Shown here: in pieces, positions 32,216 to 45,113 of the stretch | Position numbering within the stretch: the first letter of the stretch is position 1 | Layout of the letters: each line of letters opens with the position of its first letter | From: Dreissena polymorpha | Taxonomy: Eukaryota; Mollusca; Bivalvia; Myida; Dreissenidae | Length of the DNA stretch: 64,000 nucleotides | Assembly (NCBI RefSeq): GCF_020536995.1 | Contig: NC_068356.1 | Span: 23,665,809 to 23,729,808 of the forward strand | Direction: 5' to 3' | Notes under the pieces: model-generated | Seen by the model: only the letters and a program-made list of their open reading frames with translations | Told to the model about the DNA's origin: nothing | Database searches by the model: none | Made by a program: the position numbers and the translations under genes

Positions 32216-32829
32216 GTTTTCCCAGATTTTTTTTTAATTATATACATTTCAATTGATAGTCATTATTATTGTTACATGTATATATATTAAAAACCGTGAG
32301 GAAATATATAGTACATTAAAATTTAAGATAAATATTATTTATTTATAATACTTTGGAATTACTGGTTGTTAGTTAAATTATATGCGATTTCACCATCTAG
32401 CATAGAATATCATCCAATAATACTTGTTGCAGTTTCAATCGTTGACTCATATGTAGACTACATGTTCCTGCGGAGCAGGCCAGGTGGGTTGGCAAACGAG
32501 TCGAAAACACAAGAGGTCAACATGAAGATCAACCGGTTCCTGGCCCTGTCTGGCTACTTGGAAGGAGTGGTGTTGAGTGACATGCTGTTGTGGATGGGCC
32601 ATATGGAGGTCCACGACAGTTCCTCAACACCACTCACCAGCTGAAGACGGTGCGGAATGCACTAACGGCAATCAAGAACTTCCTGAAGTGGTGCGAGGGA
32701 ATGGTCTAGCGGACGCCCGCACATTGAACAATGTAAGCGTAAACTTAGGATTTGATTTATGTAAATTATTCATTCTTCTTGGACATCTACTTATTAATGT
32801 TTTGGCGTTGGCGTCTTTCTGTCTGTTCT

Positions 32830-33080
32830 TCCGTCCATCTTTCCGTCCGTCCAGCACTTTTGTGTCGAGAGCCATATCTTGAAAGTGCTTTGGCCGATTT
32901 CATTGAAACTTGGTATGAGTATATATATGGATAAGAGGACGATGCACGCCAAATGGCATTGTACACAGTCTGTTAATTACGGGGTTTTGGCCCTTTGTAT
33001 CTTGAAAAAATGCTTTTTTGAGTGTCAAATATAACACTTTTGTGTCCAGAAGCATATTGGCGGGGGATATCAATTTAACA
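32830..33080 (-). mobile_element. dispersed repeat element (same family as 21895-22190)
   Basis: Reverse-orientation, diverged copy: 'ccgtccgtccagcacttttgtg' to 'gtgtccagaagcatattggcgg'. It lies in an apparent intron of the decayed zinc-finger gene. Confidence 0.65.
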
Positions 33081-33305
33081 AATTTGCTTGTTTAGCTTTA
33101 TTTTTTTTTCGGCCGATCTCCTTCTCACAGGCTTCCTGACCTCAACCTGCCTGGATAAGAGCCGTCGCGAGGTTGTTCGGAGGGTAGAGGAGAGTGCGGC
33201 CATCCTGACGGACGCAAACCTGGAGCGCCACTTCACTGAGAGTGAGCATGTAGTGAAAACGATCAAGGTGATCCAGGAGCCCCCAGCTGGCACACCTGAA
33301 AGATA

Positions 33306-35418
33306 TTCGGGGAATAATCATTTAACTGATAGCGCTCTATAACGCCTCCTGAACTGGCAAGTATACAAACCTGAGGGTATGTAATATAAATAAGCCTAGT
33401 ATTGATTCGAAAAGATAACCCTAAATTACTTTTCAGACCAGAGTTGTTTTTCAGTAGCAATTGCATAGAATTGAATGAAACTTGAAGTTAATAGGCATTA
33501 AAATTGGGTTTATTTAAGTATACAACAAAGCTGTTCGCCTGTTAATTGACCGACTTGTCTTATGTATAATATTTTTACCAGATTGTTACCTTGAAGACAG
33601 ATAAACTATAATGCAAAAGTTCATTTTGACATTCCAAATTGGGGAAAGGCCTTGAAGCCATTGTAAAATTAAACTGTTATGGCCCCTTAATTGATTGAAA
33701 ATGTCAAATTTCTGTCTGCATATGTTGGTGTATGAATTTAGTGAAATTCAAATTAGATCAAATTTGTTATCATTTTTCAGTGGTTCTTGCATAAGAGTCA
33801 TCAGGATGATTTAGTCATTTCAGAGATGTACCCTTTATAGCTCAACTTGAGTTATTGTTGCTGGTCTTTGTCTGTTTTGCGATGTGTGTCTATATGTCAA
33901 CATTTTTACTTAAACAATATCTCCTACTAAACCTTTGGACAAAGCTTGATGAAACTGGCAGGAATATTCCTGGCATGAAGCTCCTTCAATGTTGCTCCAA
34001 GAATTGTTTTCCATGAAATCCTTGTTGCCCTGGCAACCAAAAGGAAAAACTTAAAAAATCTACTCTGAAACTGCAAGGCCTTGGGCTGAGATATTTAGCA
34101 TGAAACATTGTGTGGTGGACCTTTACCTGTGGGCAAGTCGATTTTTTGTCGAGCCCACTTATGGAGAGCTCGACATATTTGTCACAGTTGGCGGTTTGGT
34201 GTATGTGGATCAGTCCGTCAGTATGAAAGTCCGGGTTAGGCTTGTCTGGAGCGTAAGTCTGTTATTGATTGGAGGAATTTCAAATAACTTACAATAAATG
34301 TTCACAATCATGACACGGCCGGTCACTGCTCAAGAAAACGTCAATATCTCAAAGGTCAAGGTCACACTTTGAGTTCAAATGTCAAAAATGGCCATAAATG
34401 ACCTTGTCTGGGCCATTATTATGTCATTCATTGTCAGAATTAAATTCAATTTAAAATCATGTGTCACCATAATTTGACGGTGTTGCATGGGAAGGAATAA
34501 TGTCGAAATCTCGAAGGTCAAGGTCACACTTTTAGTTCAAAAGTAAAAAATGGCCATAAATGAGCTTGTCCGGGCCATAACTGTGTCATTCATTGTAAGA
34601 TTTTAAAATCATTAAGCACATTTGTTCACCATCACTCGACGGTGTGTCATAAGAATGAATTACGTCAAAATCTCCAAACTCAAGATTACACTTAAGAGTT
34701 CAAAGGTTAATTGGTGGGACTTGTACCATGATTGTTCAAACTATGTTCCTGGGGTCAAAATTGCCCCACTGGGGAGGGAAATGTAATTTCCTTATTAGTA
34801 TATTAAAAAACCTCAAAAACAAAAATTTTCTCATAAATCACAAGGCCTAGAGCAAAGATATTTGGCATGAAAGTTCATCTTGTGGACCTTCACCAAGATT
34901 GTTCAAGTATCATTGGATCATATTTGCCCCACCCTCGGATCAAATTTGTTTTCCTTCTATAATATATATATAATGAACACTTAAAAATATTCTTCTCAAA
35001 AACTGCAGTGCGAACATACATATTTTGCATAAAACATCATCTGGTGAACTTCTATACAGATTTTTAAAATTATCAGCTGGGAATACCAATGATAAATTCA
35101 TTGAATTTACCTGCTAAGATTCATTTGCTTTGTGGAAATGCAATAACTTGCAATGTTTAAAGTGATTGAATGGTTCAACATTAACTTAAAATTAAAAAGA
35201 AAAAAACTATTTCATACATCATATTATACTTATAAAAAGCCATAATTGTAATGCTTTCATGGAAAAAAATGAATGTTTGCTTAATTTTCAAAAATATTAA
35301 TAAATCTTTAATGTTGAGGATTCTTCATAAAGGTTTTACGTGTGCACAGAATGTTATGGTAATCTCCAAAGCATTCCCATTACAAAATACATCCGATGTC
35401 TATGGATAAGTTATTTTT
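33306..35418. repeat. repeat-rich stretch with core-repeat elements
   Basis: 33840-34100 and 34140-34700 hold two element families. One starts 'tcgagcccacttatggagagctcgac' and has two to three cores with 'tctcaaaggtcaaggtcacact' and 'aatggccataaatga'. No exon was recognised. Confidence 0.5.
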
Positions 35419-36362
35419 ATGCCCCCTTTCGAAGAAAAGGGGGTATATAGTTTTCGCACTGTCTGTCAGTCTGTCACACTTTTCGTGTCCGCTTTCTAAT
35501 TCAAATAATTTTCATTCGATCTTTACCAAACTTGGTCAGAAGTTGTGTCTAGACAATATCTAGGTCAAGTTCGAATTTGGGTCATGCCGGGTCAAAAACT
35601 AGGTCACGGGGTCACTTAGTGCATTTCAAGGATTTAGCATGGTGTCTGCTCTCTAATTGAAGTAGTTTGCATCAACATTCATGCGCCTGTCAAGTATCGG
35701 GCATTCAGCGTGAGAGTCGCGCATTTACGCAGCAAAACACCCTCTCACACAGCAAAATCTTATGCTCTCCTTTTTTTATACGCCCGTTTTTTAAAACGGG
35801 ACGTATTATAGTTTCACCCTTGGCGGACGGCGTCCACAGCAGTGTCCGCTCTCTAATTTAAATAGTTTTCATCCGATCTTCACCAAACTTGGTCAGAAGT
35901 TGTGTCTAGACAATATCTATGTCAAGTTAAAATATGGGTAATGCCGGGTCAAAAACTAGGTCACGAGGTCACTTAGTGCATTTCAAGGATTTAGCATGGT
36001 GTCTGCTTTCTAATTGAAGTAGATTTCACCCGATCTTCACCAAATTTGGTCAGAAGTTGTGTCTAGATGATATGTAGGTCAAGTTGGAATATGGGTCATG
36101 CAGGGTCAAAAACGAGGTCACAAGGTCACATATTGCATTTCAAGTATTTAGCATGGTGTCCGCTCTCTTATTGAAGTAGTTTTCATATGATCTTCACCAA
36201 ATTTAGTCAGATGTTATACTAAATGATATCTAGGTCAAGTTTAAATATGGGTCATGCCGGGTCAATAACTAGGTCTCGAGGTCACTTAGTGCATTTCAAG
36301 CATTGAGCATGGTGTCCAAAACCTTCGAAAGGGCATATCTTGTGACAGTTTGGCACTCTTGT
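35419..36362 (+). mobile_element. core-repeat element, inverted relative to 43430-44490
   Basis: Starts tatgccccctttcgaag and ends tttggcactcttgtt. A second start (tttatacgcccgttttttaaaacgggacg) is inserted at about 35776. The cores (about 150 bp) carry 'caccaaacttggtcagaagttg' and 'gtcatgccgggtcaaaaactaggtca'. Two related elements appear to be nested or fused. Confidence 0.6.
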
Positions 36363-37056
36363 TTAAAACTGACGATGCATGAAACTATTTTCACTCATAT
36401 TTTTTATGTAATTTAAATGCCAAAATTTAGAAAATGCATATGAATGTGAAACGAAACTGTAAGTAAGTAAATAGTGTTACAGTTACTGTACAAACAACCC
36501 ATTTTTCAAAAGAAGCATTTTTTTTTGTAAACTGTACTGATGGTTTTGCTAGTTATGCCATAGGTTGTTGATAACTCGCGTTTGTTCAGCTAATTTCATT
36601 ATTTCTTTTATAGCCATTAATGTGTTATCATGGTCATTGACGTGAACAAAAGCAAACTGTTATTTTTACAGCATCCAGTAAAAATACCCATATTGTAAAT
36701 CACACGGGTACTACTGCTCTAATGTTTGATCAAGAATGCATCTAATGGATAATCAAACTAGTGGTTTCACTCAATTGATTTTTGCATATATAGGTAGGTG
36801 TACCTAGAGATTGAGCTGGAGACAGTGAAGGTGCTGACCTCTGTGTGGAACACTTAGAAGCTGGCAAGTTTTCATATTGAAGGGTATGGTTCCCAACCGC
36901 CCATCACACACAGAATGTAGCTTGTCGTCTTCCGCAGTAAAAACTGGTTAGTGCTCCACAATGCGATACCTGGTTCATATGTTTGTTGCTTGAGTATTAA
37001 TTATTATTATCAAGATTATCTTGTTTTATATTTCTTGATTATTTGCTATTATATCC
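36363..37056. other. gene-free stretch
   Basis: Nothing firm. A possible weak exon-like segment near 36795-36860 (reading EIELETVKVLTSVWNT, then a stop) may belong to the decayed gene upstream. I do not call it. Confidence 0.4.
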
Positions 37057-37800
37057 CCAGAAACATAGTATAGTGGGGTATATAGGAGTGACCTTGTCTG
37101 TCTGTCGATGGCTCTGTATTAAGTGTCCCCTCTCTAATTCAAGGTGTTTATTGGATCTTCACCAAACTTGGTCATAAGTTGTATGTAGATGATGTCTAGG
37201 TCAAGTTTGAATATAGGTCATGCCGGGTCAAAAACTAGGTCACGGGGTCACTTAGTGCGTTTAAAACATTCATCATGCTGTCCGCTCTGTAATTTAAGTA
37301 GTTTTCATCCAATCTTCACCAAACTTGGTTAGAATTTTATCTAGATGATCTCTAGGCCAAGTTTTAACATGGGCAATGCCGGGCTAAAAACTAGGTCACA
37401 GGGTCACTGTGCGTTTTTTAGCATTCAGTATGGTATCTGCTCTCTAATTCAAGTAGTTTTCATCCGATCTTCTCCAAACTTGGTCAGAAGTTTAATCTAG
37501 ATGATCTCTAGGCCAACTTCAAACGTGGGCCATGCCGGGCCGAAAAATTAGGTCACATTGATTTTGACTTTAGGTCCTATAACACTGGCTTGCGACACCT
37601 GTCGACAGGCTTTCAACACAAATTTTTGGAATAAATAGTGACTGAATATCTATCTAAGTTTGGTTGTGAGTTTATCTGGGCCATAACTATGTCATTCATT
37701 GTGAGATTAAACAAAAAAAATGCACATTTGTTTACCATCATTGAACGGTGTGTCATGCCAAAGAATTGTCGATATCTCTGAGGTCAAGGTCACAATTGCA
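37057..37800 (+). mobile_element. core-repeat element
   Basis: Starts 'tatatccccagaaacatagtatagtggggta', a hairpin, and continues with three cores of about 150 bp of the 'caccaaacttggtcataagttg' type. Confidence 0.6.
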
Positions 37801-38188
37801 TAATAACTCTTAAAATCGCCAAACATGTAAATATGTTTTTCTTATCTTGTGAAGACAGCATGCAAAATATTCTGTGTCAATGCGGTATGTGGGGTTATTC
37901 CTGGTATATTGGAGTCTGTATGTTGGTTGGTCTGTTGTGGATTTGTCTATCCATTCAAACTTGTAAATATGTGATCAGCATGAAAAGAAGATTTTCAAAA
38001 CACAATTTTTATTTGCATTGATTTCACATCCAAGAGTAATGGTCTTGATTCCTTGATCCTCGCTCATTAACATTCACAGGGACAGCAGGGGTATTTTATT
38101 ATTGTTGATGACCAAGTTTGTATTATATTTGTTTTGAAAGTGTGAACTTTTTAATGGATAAATAGATAGATTGAACAAAATTAATTTA

Positions 38189-38540
38189 TTATGCCCTCCT
38201 TCGAAGAAGAGGGGGTTAATTGTTTTGCACATGTCGGTCAGACCGTCCATCAAATGGTTTCCGGATGATAACTCAAGAACGCATAGGTACATTAATCATG
38301 ACTGGCAAACGACCCCTTCAATTATCAGTTCACTAGGTCAAAGGTCAAGGTCACAGTGACTCGAAACGGTAAAATGGTTTGCGGATGATAACTCAAGAAA
38401 GTTTAAGCCTAGGATCATGAAACTTCATAGGTACATTGATCATGACTGGTAGAAGACCCCTTTTGATTTCCAGGTCTCTAGGTCAAAGGTCAAGGTCACA
38501 GTGACCTGAAGCAGTAAAATGGTTTCCGAATGATATATAT
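38189..38540 (+). mobile_element. two-core repeat element, truncated
   Basis: Starts tatgccctccttcgaagaag (hairpin with agaggggg) and has two cores with 'ggtttccggatgataactcaag' and 'ctaggtcaaaggtcaaggtcacagtga'. Ends in a TA run. Confidence 0.6.
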
Positions 38541-38665
38541 ATATATATAATTAGCTATTGATACTTAAGTGAGAGTGATTACATGAGTATTCACACAATG
38601 GCTGCCACTACAACTGTACAAAAGAATGACACTCACAGTTCTCACCATAAACCCCAATACTCTTC

Positions 38666-38763
38666 TCTCCATAACAGGGTGCTGGAAGATGCTTACTGCT
38701 ATATTGACTGCTTCCGAGCGCTTCCTGGACCTAAAAATTATCTCCCAGCAGCAACCTCCCCAA
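38666..38763 (+). other. isolated exon-like segment
   Basis: Acceptor tctccataacag, then 98 bases reading GCWKMLTAILTASERFLDLK and on to a FK|GTAATTG donor. It is open in this frame and may be an exon of the decayed gene that starts at 31528 or a chance frame. No family was recognised. Confidence 0.25.
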
Positions 38764-39276
38764 GGTGTGACGAGAGTCTTCAAGGTAATTGAAAGAGGGT
38801 GCAATGTGAAGTATAAATGCATAACGAGCCAAAATGGAAAGCTTAGGTTTGGAATAACTCGTCTCATGGTCAAAGTCACACTTAATACTCAATTTTCACA
38901 TACCAGTATATATGCAAGAAAGCTCATTCAACAACTCGCTACAATCAGGTTATATGCTGAATTTATACTTTCAGGTCAAAGGTCCTAGGCCACTAAGAAA
39001 TATTTCTTTTAAATCTCACTCAAATGGTGACCATATTGTTTCAATATGCAGAGTTTGGATTTGGCATCACTCACACTTGAAGATAAATATTCATTTGCCA
39101 CATTATGATTTTGATTCTTCTTAGTAAATCACATATCCCGTTTCATTGTACCAAGAAACAAAACACCAATGCTCACCACAATTAATTAATGCGATTTGCA
39201 AAACCAATCAGGTTCAAACAAGATAAAAGGTTTGAACATTCAGTTCTTTCCTTTAAATTTGTATCCGCTCATTATT

Positions 39277-39582
39277 GTCCCCTACCGGTTTCATCGGAGG
39301 GGATTTATGATCACATTTGATTCATACTTTGACAAAACAACACTTACCTGACATACCACAATGGGCTCCACCCAAACCATCCCCCATGCCCCACCCCAGA
39401 ACTCCCCCCCCCCCCCGCCCCCCTAAAAAAAAAAAAAGACAACAATTTTTTTTTTTTTTTTTTTTTTAAATATCATCTATAAAATGACCACACACCCACA
39501 TTATACCCCCTCTCCATGATGGCTTACGTTATACTGTCAAGCACTCGAATAGTCGAGCGCGCTGTCCTCTGACAGCTCTTGT
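39277..39582 (+). mobile_element. truncated repeat element with homopolymer core
   Basis: Starts 'gtcccctaccggtttcatcggagggga' (hairpin) and ends 'ctgtcctctgacagctcttgtt' (hairpin). The 3' end is the same as at 12302 and 41222. A C-run, an A-run and a T-run sit in the middle. Confidence 0.65.
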
Positions 39583-40033
39583 TGCCTTAAATTTTCATTG
39601 TTCTTTGAAATTAAATTAATAATGGCCAATTTTTTTCACTGCTCTTTGTTATTATTTGTTTTTGGTTTACAACTTTTTCTGCAATCAATTTAAGGGGGCA
39701 TGTCAATGGTTTTTCTCTATGCAATGGCAAATATTCAACATTCCACATGTCCGATTTTTATGAAAAATAAATGTACATGTATAAGGAACATTGATGAAAT
39801 CGTTTAAAAAGATTAGTGAAGGGCCAAAAAAATATTATTACATTATGGTCTTAGTGCTTATGGGGATCGAAATCTTGCCCACAACATTCACAATCTTAAT
39901 GAATATTTTTTACACAAAACTACTGTTCCATTATTCATTATGGTCAGTGAGCATGCCCATAGCTGGATATGTTAATACTACTACGATTTCCTGCGCCCAC
40001 AAAAAGTTTCGTGGGGATAACTTTTTTTAGCTT

Positions 40034-40034
<1 letters not shown>

Positions 40035-40082
<48 letters not shown>
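40035..40082. repeat. TA microsatellite
   Basis: An uninterrupted (ta)n run of about 46 bp. Confidence 0.95.
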
Positions 40083-40086
<4 letters not shown>

Positions 40087-40465
40087 GGAGCTATCCTACT
40101 CACCCCGGCGTCGGCGTTACCGTGAGCGTTGGAATGTTAAAGTTTGCGTACCACCTCACATATTTCCTATGTCCTTTGACATATTGCTTTTATATTTTGC
40201 ATACTTCTTTACCAACATGACACCAATCTATAAACAAGAGCAGACAACTGAATCAAGCATTTTTGTAAGAATTATGGCCCTTTTTTCACTTAGAATATGA
40301 ATGTTATTGATAAATCTATGTTAAAAATTGCGTACAACCTCAAATATTTTCTATGTCCTTTGACATATTGCTTTCAAATTTTGCGTACTTCTTTACCAAC
40401 ATGATCCCAATCTATAAACAAGATCAGACAACTGTAATAAGCATTGCGACAGAATTATGGCCCCT

Positions 40466-40905
40466 TTTTCGGTGGAGCATATAGTTGCCAGTTTGTCTTT
40501 CCTTACTTACTTACTTCCTTACTTCTGTCACACTTTTGCTACCGTTTCTCATAGCGCCTTCAATACTTAACCAATCGCTTTCATATTTGGCATGTAGGTA
40601 CCTTGCATGGACCTCTACCTTTTGATGAGGCTTGAGGTCACTGGGGTCAAGGTCACCGAGGCTAATAATAGACTTCCTTCTGTCACACTTTTGCTACCGT
40701 TTCTCATAGCGCCTTCAATACTTTACCGATCTCTTTCATATTTGGCATGTAGGTACCTTGCATGGACCTCTACCTTTTGATGAGGTTTGAGGTCACTGGG
40801 TCAAGGTCACCGAGGCTAATAATAGATTTTTTAGGTGTTTATTAACACATACATTGACAAAGCGCATCATCAGGGAGCATCCATCAGTTTCACTGATATT
40901 CTTGT
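40466..40905 (-). mobile_element. two-core element (reverse of 13752-14168 family)
   Basis: Ends 'gggagcatccatcagtttcactgatattcttgt', the reverse complement of the 13752 start. Two cores with 'cttttgatgaggtttgaggtcactgggtcaag' are present. Confidence 0.65.
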
Positions 40906-42309
40906 TTGTCTTAGTAACTTTGAATATTTTGTTAAATTTTGTGTTTAGATCCACTTTACTTCTAAAGTATCAAGGCTATTGCTTTCAAACTTCAAATACT
41001 TTCTTACTATCATGATGGTACTGTACCTGGCAAGTTGAATTTGACCTTGACTTTTGAATGACCTTGACTCCCCCCCCCCCTCAAATTTTTCTTTTTTTCT
41101 TTTTTTTGAAATATCTATTAAATGACCACACACACACACATTATACCCCCTCTCCATGATGGCTTACGTTATACTGTCAAGCACTTGAATAGTCGAGCGC
41201 TCTGTCCTCTGACAGCTCTTGTTAATTAGTAATGTACATATTTACAATATATAAAGCAAGGTCTGTGCTTTAAGAAACATATAAATAAGTTCATATTAAC
41301 GCATACATTTATTTCAGAGAATAAAATTCCGTTTTAGCTGTCAATATGCCCTTTAACAAATCTTATATGATTCAAGAATCAAATTTTTGAAAATCAAAGT
41401 GACATTTCATTCTGGTTCTTGCCAAATTCGCCAATATGAATGTATTCAAGAACTATAATAGTATACAATTTGTTCAGAGAGTCATGAAATAAAGTGAAAA
41501 TGTGTTGGTTCTGGTAGCGATTTTATTTCACTTGTGAGCATAGACAGTATATATTTTCACTCATTTCTTTGATCATTTGTAAATAAAATCACTATGGTAG
41601 GTAAGATTTAATTAATAGTTTAGCCATGGCATGCCTTTTTTGTTTGTTAAAAAAATTCCATTTTTGGTAAACCTTTGATTAAAGTCAATTATTAGAAACT
41701 GCCTGAGAAGTTTGGTTCAAATTATGTACCAATATATTTTTTATTACCTTAAATATAGCCTTTTTTCAACTTATTACATTCATTTCAGTGATGGATAACC
41801 TTTGAAATGTCCCAGGTAGAGTCTGAAAGTGATGACACATGTTGTAGAATGCTTATAATTCTTTCTACATATCGCTAACACTTCCATGGATCTGTAAACA
41901 CTTTCAACACAAACACACCACATAAAATACTTTTGACCCTGACATTATAATGATTTATACCTTCATAGCTCAAGAGTTATGGCCCCTTATTAGACTGACA
42001 TTTAAGATTTTTTTTCCATTCGGAGCCGTTTCTCAGTAACTATTGCATGTGAGTTAGCTTAAAATAAATATGATTCATTGTACCAATTTTAACCAAAACA
42101 AACCATTGAGATTGAATCATACAATCTTGAATTGATGGTAATATACAGACAATGCACTATTGTTAATGATGTTGGGGGGGGGGGGTCACCAGCAGGCAAC
42201 TTATGAATTGCTTGCAGTATAATGTGAGCCTTTTTAATTTATTTTTGTACAAAAAATGCAAATAATTTGTTTTTCACCATAACTTAACAGAGTATACATT
42301 GCCTTTTTT

Positions 42310-42384
42310 TCAGTGTTCCAGACGGCTGGTGATGCATTTCAAGAAAAGCCATCAGAATCTTGCAATGATCTGTATACTTAATAA
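42310..42384 (+). other. possible terminal exon with polyadenylation signal
   Basis: Acceptor ttttttttcag, then a short open segment ending at tandem TAA codons within 'acttaataaatgac', which includes AATAAA. It might be the 3' end of the decayed plus-strand gene of the spacer, but no domain supports this. Confidence 0.2.
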
Positions 42385-42505
42385 ATGACAAAACAACAAC
42401 ACTGTATTGTTATTATTATTTAATACATAACTTCCATATTTGCCAAAAAGGTATATGATGGAAGTTCAACGTTGTTATCGATGTGATTTGATTGCCTTGC
42501 TTTTT

Positions 42506-43250
42506 ATGTCCCCCACTATAGTAGTGGGGGACATATTGTTTTTGCCCTGTCTGTTGGTTGGTCTATTGGTTGGTCTGTTGGTTGGTTGGTTTGCGCCAAC
42601 TTTAACATGGATCTCTTGAGCATGCGTATGTCAACTAACGGTACACGTGACGCTTGCCATGAACATCACGCAGGCGACATGGATCTCTTGTGCATGCGTA
42701 TGTCAACTATCGGTACACTTGACGCTTGTCATGAACATCACGCAGGCGACATGGATCTCTTGAGCATGCGTATGTCAACTAACGGTACACGTGACGCTTG
42801 CCATAAACATCACTCAGGCGACATGGATCTCTTGGGCATGCGTATGTCAACCGCCGTTACAAGTGACGCTCGTCATTTATATCAAAGTACTAGTACATGT
42901 ACCGCTTGTAATTGATATCACACGTGCGTTATGTATCTTGAACATGGGTATACAAACTACTGGTACACGTGGCGCTTGTTATGTCACGCATGCGACATGG
43001 ATCTCTTGAATATGCGTATATAAACCACCGATACACGTGACGCTTGAATGATATCACGCATGCGACATTGTTCACTTGAACATGACTATGCCAACTAAGG
43101 TACAATTGTCTCTTGTAATAGATATTACTTGAACATGGGTATGCGAACTATCGATGTACGTGCCGCTTGTACTTGATATGGCACATGAATTTATGTAACA
43201 TTTGTATGAAACTACCGGTAAATGTACCGCTTGTAATCGTGTCACCAGTT
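42506..43250 (+). repeat. repeat element with 72-bp minisatellite
   Basis: Begins with a hairpin (tgtcccccactatagtagtgggggaca). After a 'ggttggtctgttggttgg' run, a 72-bp unit containing 'atggatctcttgagcatgcg' and 'acgtgacgcttg' is repeated about eight times with growing decay to about 43240. The first four units happen to be open in one frame (24 residues per unit). I read this as non-coding. Confidence 0.7.
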
Positions 43251-43429
43251 ATAACAATGTTTAACCGTATAGTAAATCTCATTGTCATTTTTAAAACCTA
43301 GATATGCCCGATACACCAGTCACTCGTGTCAACCTGTTCACTTGAAGGAAAGTTGTAATTTGTATTGATATGGCTCCTTTGAGGTAAGAATAATAACACA
43401 TTGTATGCATAATAGTTATATTGATCAAC

Positions 43430-44490
43430 AAGAGCGCCGCATGACGGAGCAATATACGCCCGATTCGTGTGCCATTGGAGATGATACACTGATGATTGAT
43501 GTATTTGTTTTGGAAATAAGCAAAAAAAACATCAACTAGATGCAACTACTGACCAAGTTTGGTAAAGATCGGATGAATACAATTTGAATAAGAGTCCGGA
43601 CAAAGTGGCGCTGTTGAAAATGGACTAATTGACCCTATGACCTAGTTTTTTACCTGGCATGACCCATATTCGAACTTGGCCTAGATATCAACTAGATGCA
43701 CCTACTGACCAAGTTTGGTGAAGATAAGATTTATACAATTTGAATTAGAGTCCGGACAAAGTAAAATGCACTAATTGACCCTTTGACCTAGTTTTTGACC
43801 CAGCATGACCCATATTCGGACTTGACCTAGATATCAACTAGATGCAACTACTGACCAAGTTTGGTGAAGATCGGATGAATACAATTTGAATTAGAGTCCG
43901 GACAAAGTGGCGCCGTTGAAAATGCACTAATTGACCCTATGACCTAGTTTTTGACCCGGCATGACCCATATTCGAACTTGGCCTATATATCAACTAGATG
44001 CAACTGCTGACCAAGTTTGGTGAAGATCGGATGAATACAATTTGAAATAGAGTCCGGACAAAGTGGCCCCTTTGAAAATGCACTTATTGACCCTATGACC
44101 TAGTTTTTGACCCGGCATGACCCATATTCGAACTTGGCCTAGATATCAACTAGATGCAACTGCTGACCAAGTTTGGTGAAGATCGGATGAATACAATTTG
44201 AATTAGAGTCCGGACAAAGTGAGAAATAGAGTCCGGACAAAGTGGCCCCTTTGAAAATGCACTTATTGACCCTATGACCTAGTTTTTGACCCGGCATGAC
44301 CCATATTCGAACTTGGCCTAGATATCAACTAGATGCAACTGCTGACCAAGTTTGGTGAAGATCGGATGAATACAATTTGAATTAGAGTCCGGACAAAGTG
44401 ATGCCTTCCGCCCGCCGCCCGCCCGCCGCCCGCCCGCCCGCCAAGGGGTTTCACATAATACGTCCCGTATTTTATACGGGCGTATAAAAA
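43430..44490 (-). mobile_element. full-length core-repeat element
   Basis: One end is acaagagcgccgcatgacgg (43430). The other is the hairpin cgtcccgtattttatacgggcg after a CCGCCCGCC array (44400-44490). Between them are six tandem cores of about 146-156 bp (gaccaagtttggtgaagatcgg...gacctagtttttgacccggcatgacccatattcg). Only the last core and the hairpin end survive in copy A. Confidence 0.75.
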
Positions 44491-45113
44491 GTGAAACAAC
44501 ATGATACCACCATACATCACATTACAAAAACTGTATACAAATACGAATATTTATTTGCAGTCAGGCCACAGGGCCATAATACATAGTTTAATTTCATAAT
44601 TATATAAAATAACCTGAATAGTTAAAGAAAACAAAGTCATATGATGCAACACGCATGCACTTTCGTAGAACAAATGCTGCTATACATTATAATACCACCA
44701 AAACAAGGATTACTTTATAATTAACTACCTATAACATGTAAGCATGCAAAATAGTAACATACTTATAAAGTAACCTAAGAATCAGTATTTTTTATCAGAT
44801 ATAAATAAACAATGCAATACAAGCATGCAGAATTAAAATGACAGCTAATTTGCATGATAATTACGTAGTTGTTATATATTAGCATGCACATACACACATT
44901 TTGCAATCAAAAATATGTGCTTGTCATTTTCATCGGCCATTAACATATTGAACAAACCAAAGTTTCCATTTCATTCAAACACAGCGGAATAAACAAATCA
45001 TATCTGTGTTATATAATGGGCACTGCATAAACACAGGGTACTCATCTTCTACATTATAAACATGTCGCATAAGACAAAATTTACAGTATCTATGATCACG
45101 TATATAACATACA

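Larger units (their letters stand above)
31528..33305 (+). pseudogene. decayed zinc-finger gene with tyrosine-recombinase-like helical region
   Basis: Exon 31528-31837 (acceptor atatttcag, donor GAAA|GTAAGTG) encodes two C2H2-like fingers: CPICVVKGNTTVYLRVTDH and CWLCDRSVIDRLRHLEQEH. A second exon-like block at about 31957-32139 has an acidic run (EDEKVEDEEEEEEDF) interrupted by an in-frame TAG. The third, about 32440-32731, carries NMKINRFLALSGYLEG and, in other frames, QLKTVRNALTAIKNFLKWCEG and NGLADARTLNN, so it is frameshifted twice. The fourth, about 33131-33305, reads SRREVVRRVEESAAILTDANLERHFTE. The order zinc finger, SAM-like bundle, then Arg-rich helix with an LTDANLERHF motif resembles invertebrate Crypton/tyrosine-recombinase-type genes. 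No catalytic domain was found. The family call is moderate; the decay is clear. Confidence 0.5.

Noticed and set aside
42586-42915. 109-codon open frame with 24-residue repeats
   Set aside because: It arises from the 72-bp minisatellite. Later units are full of stops and no conserved domain is visible.
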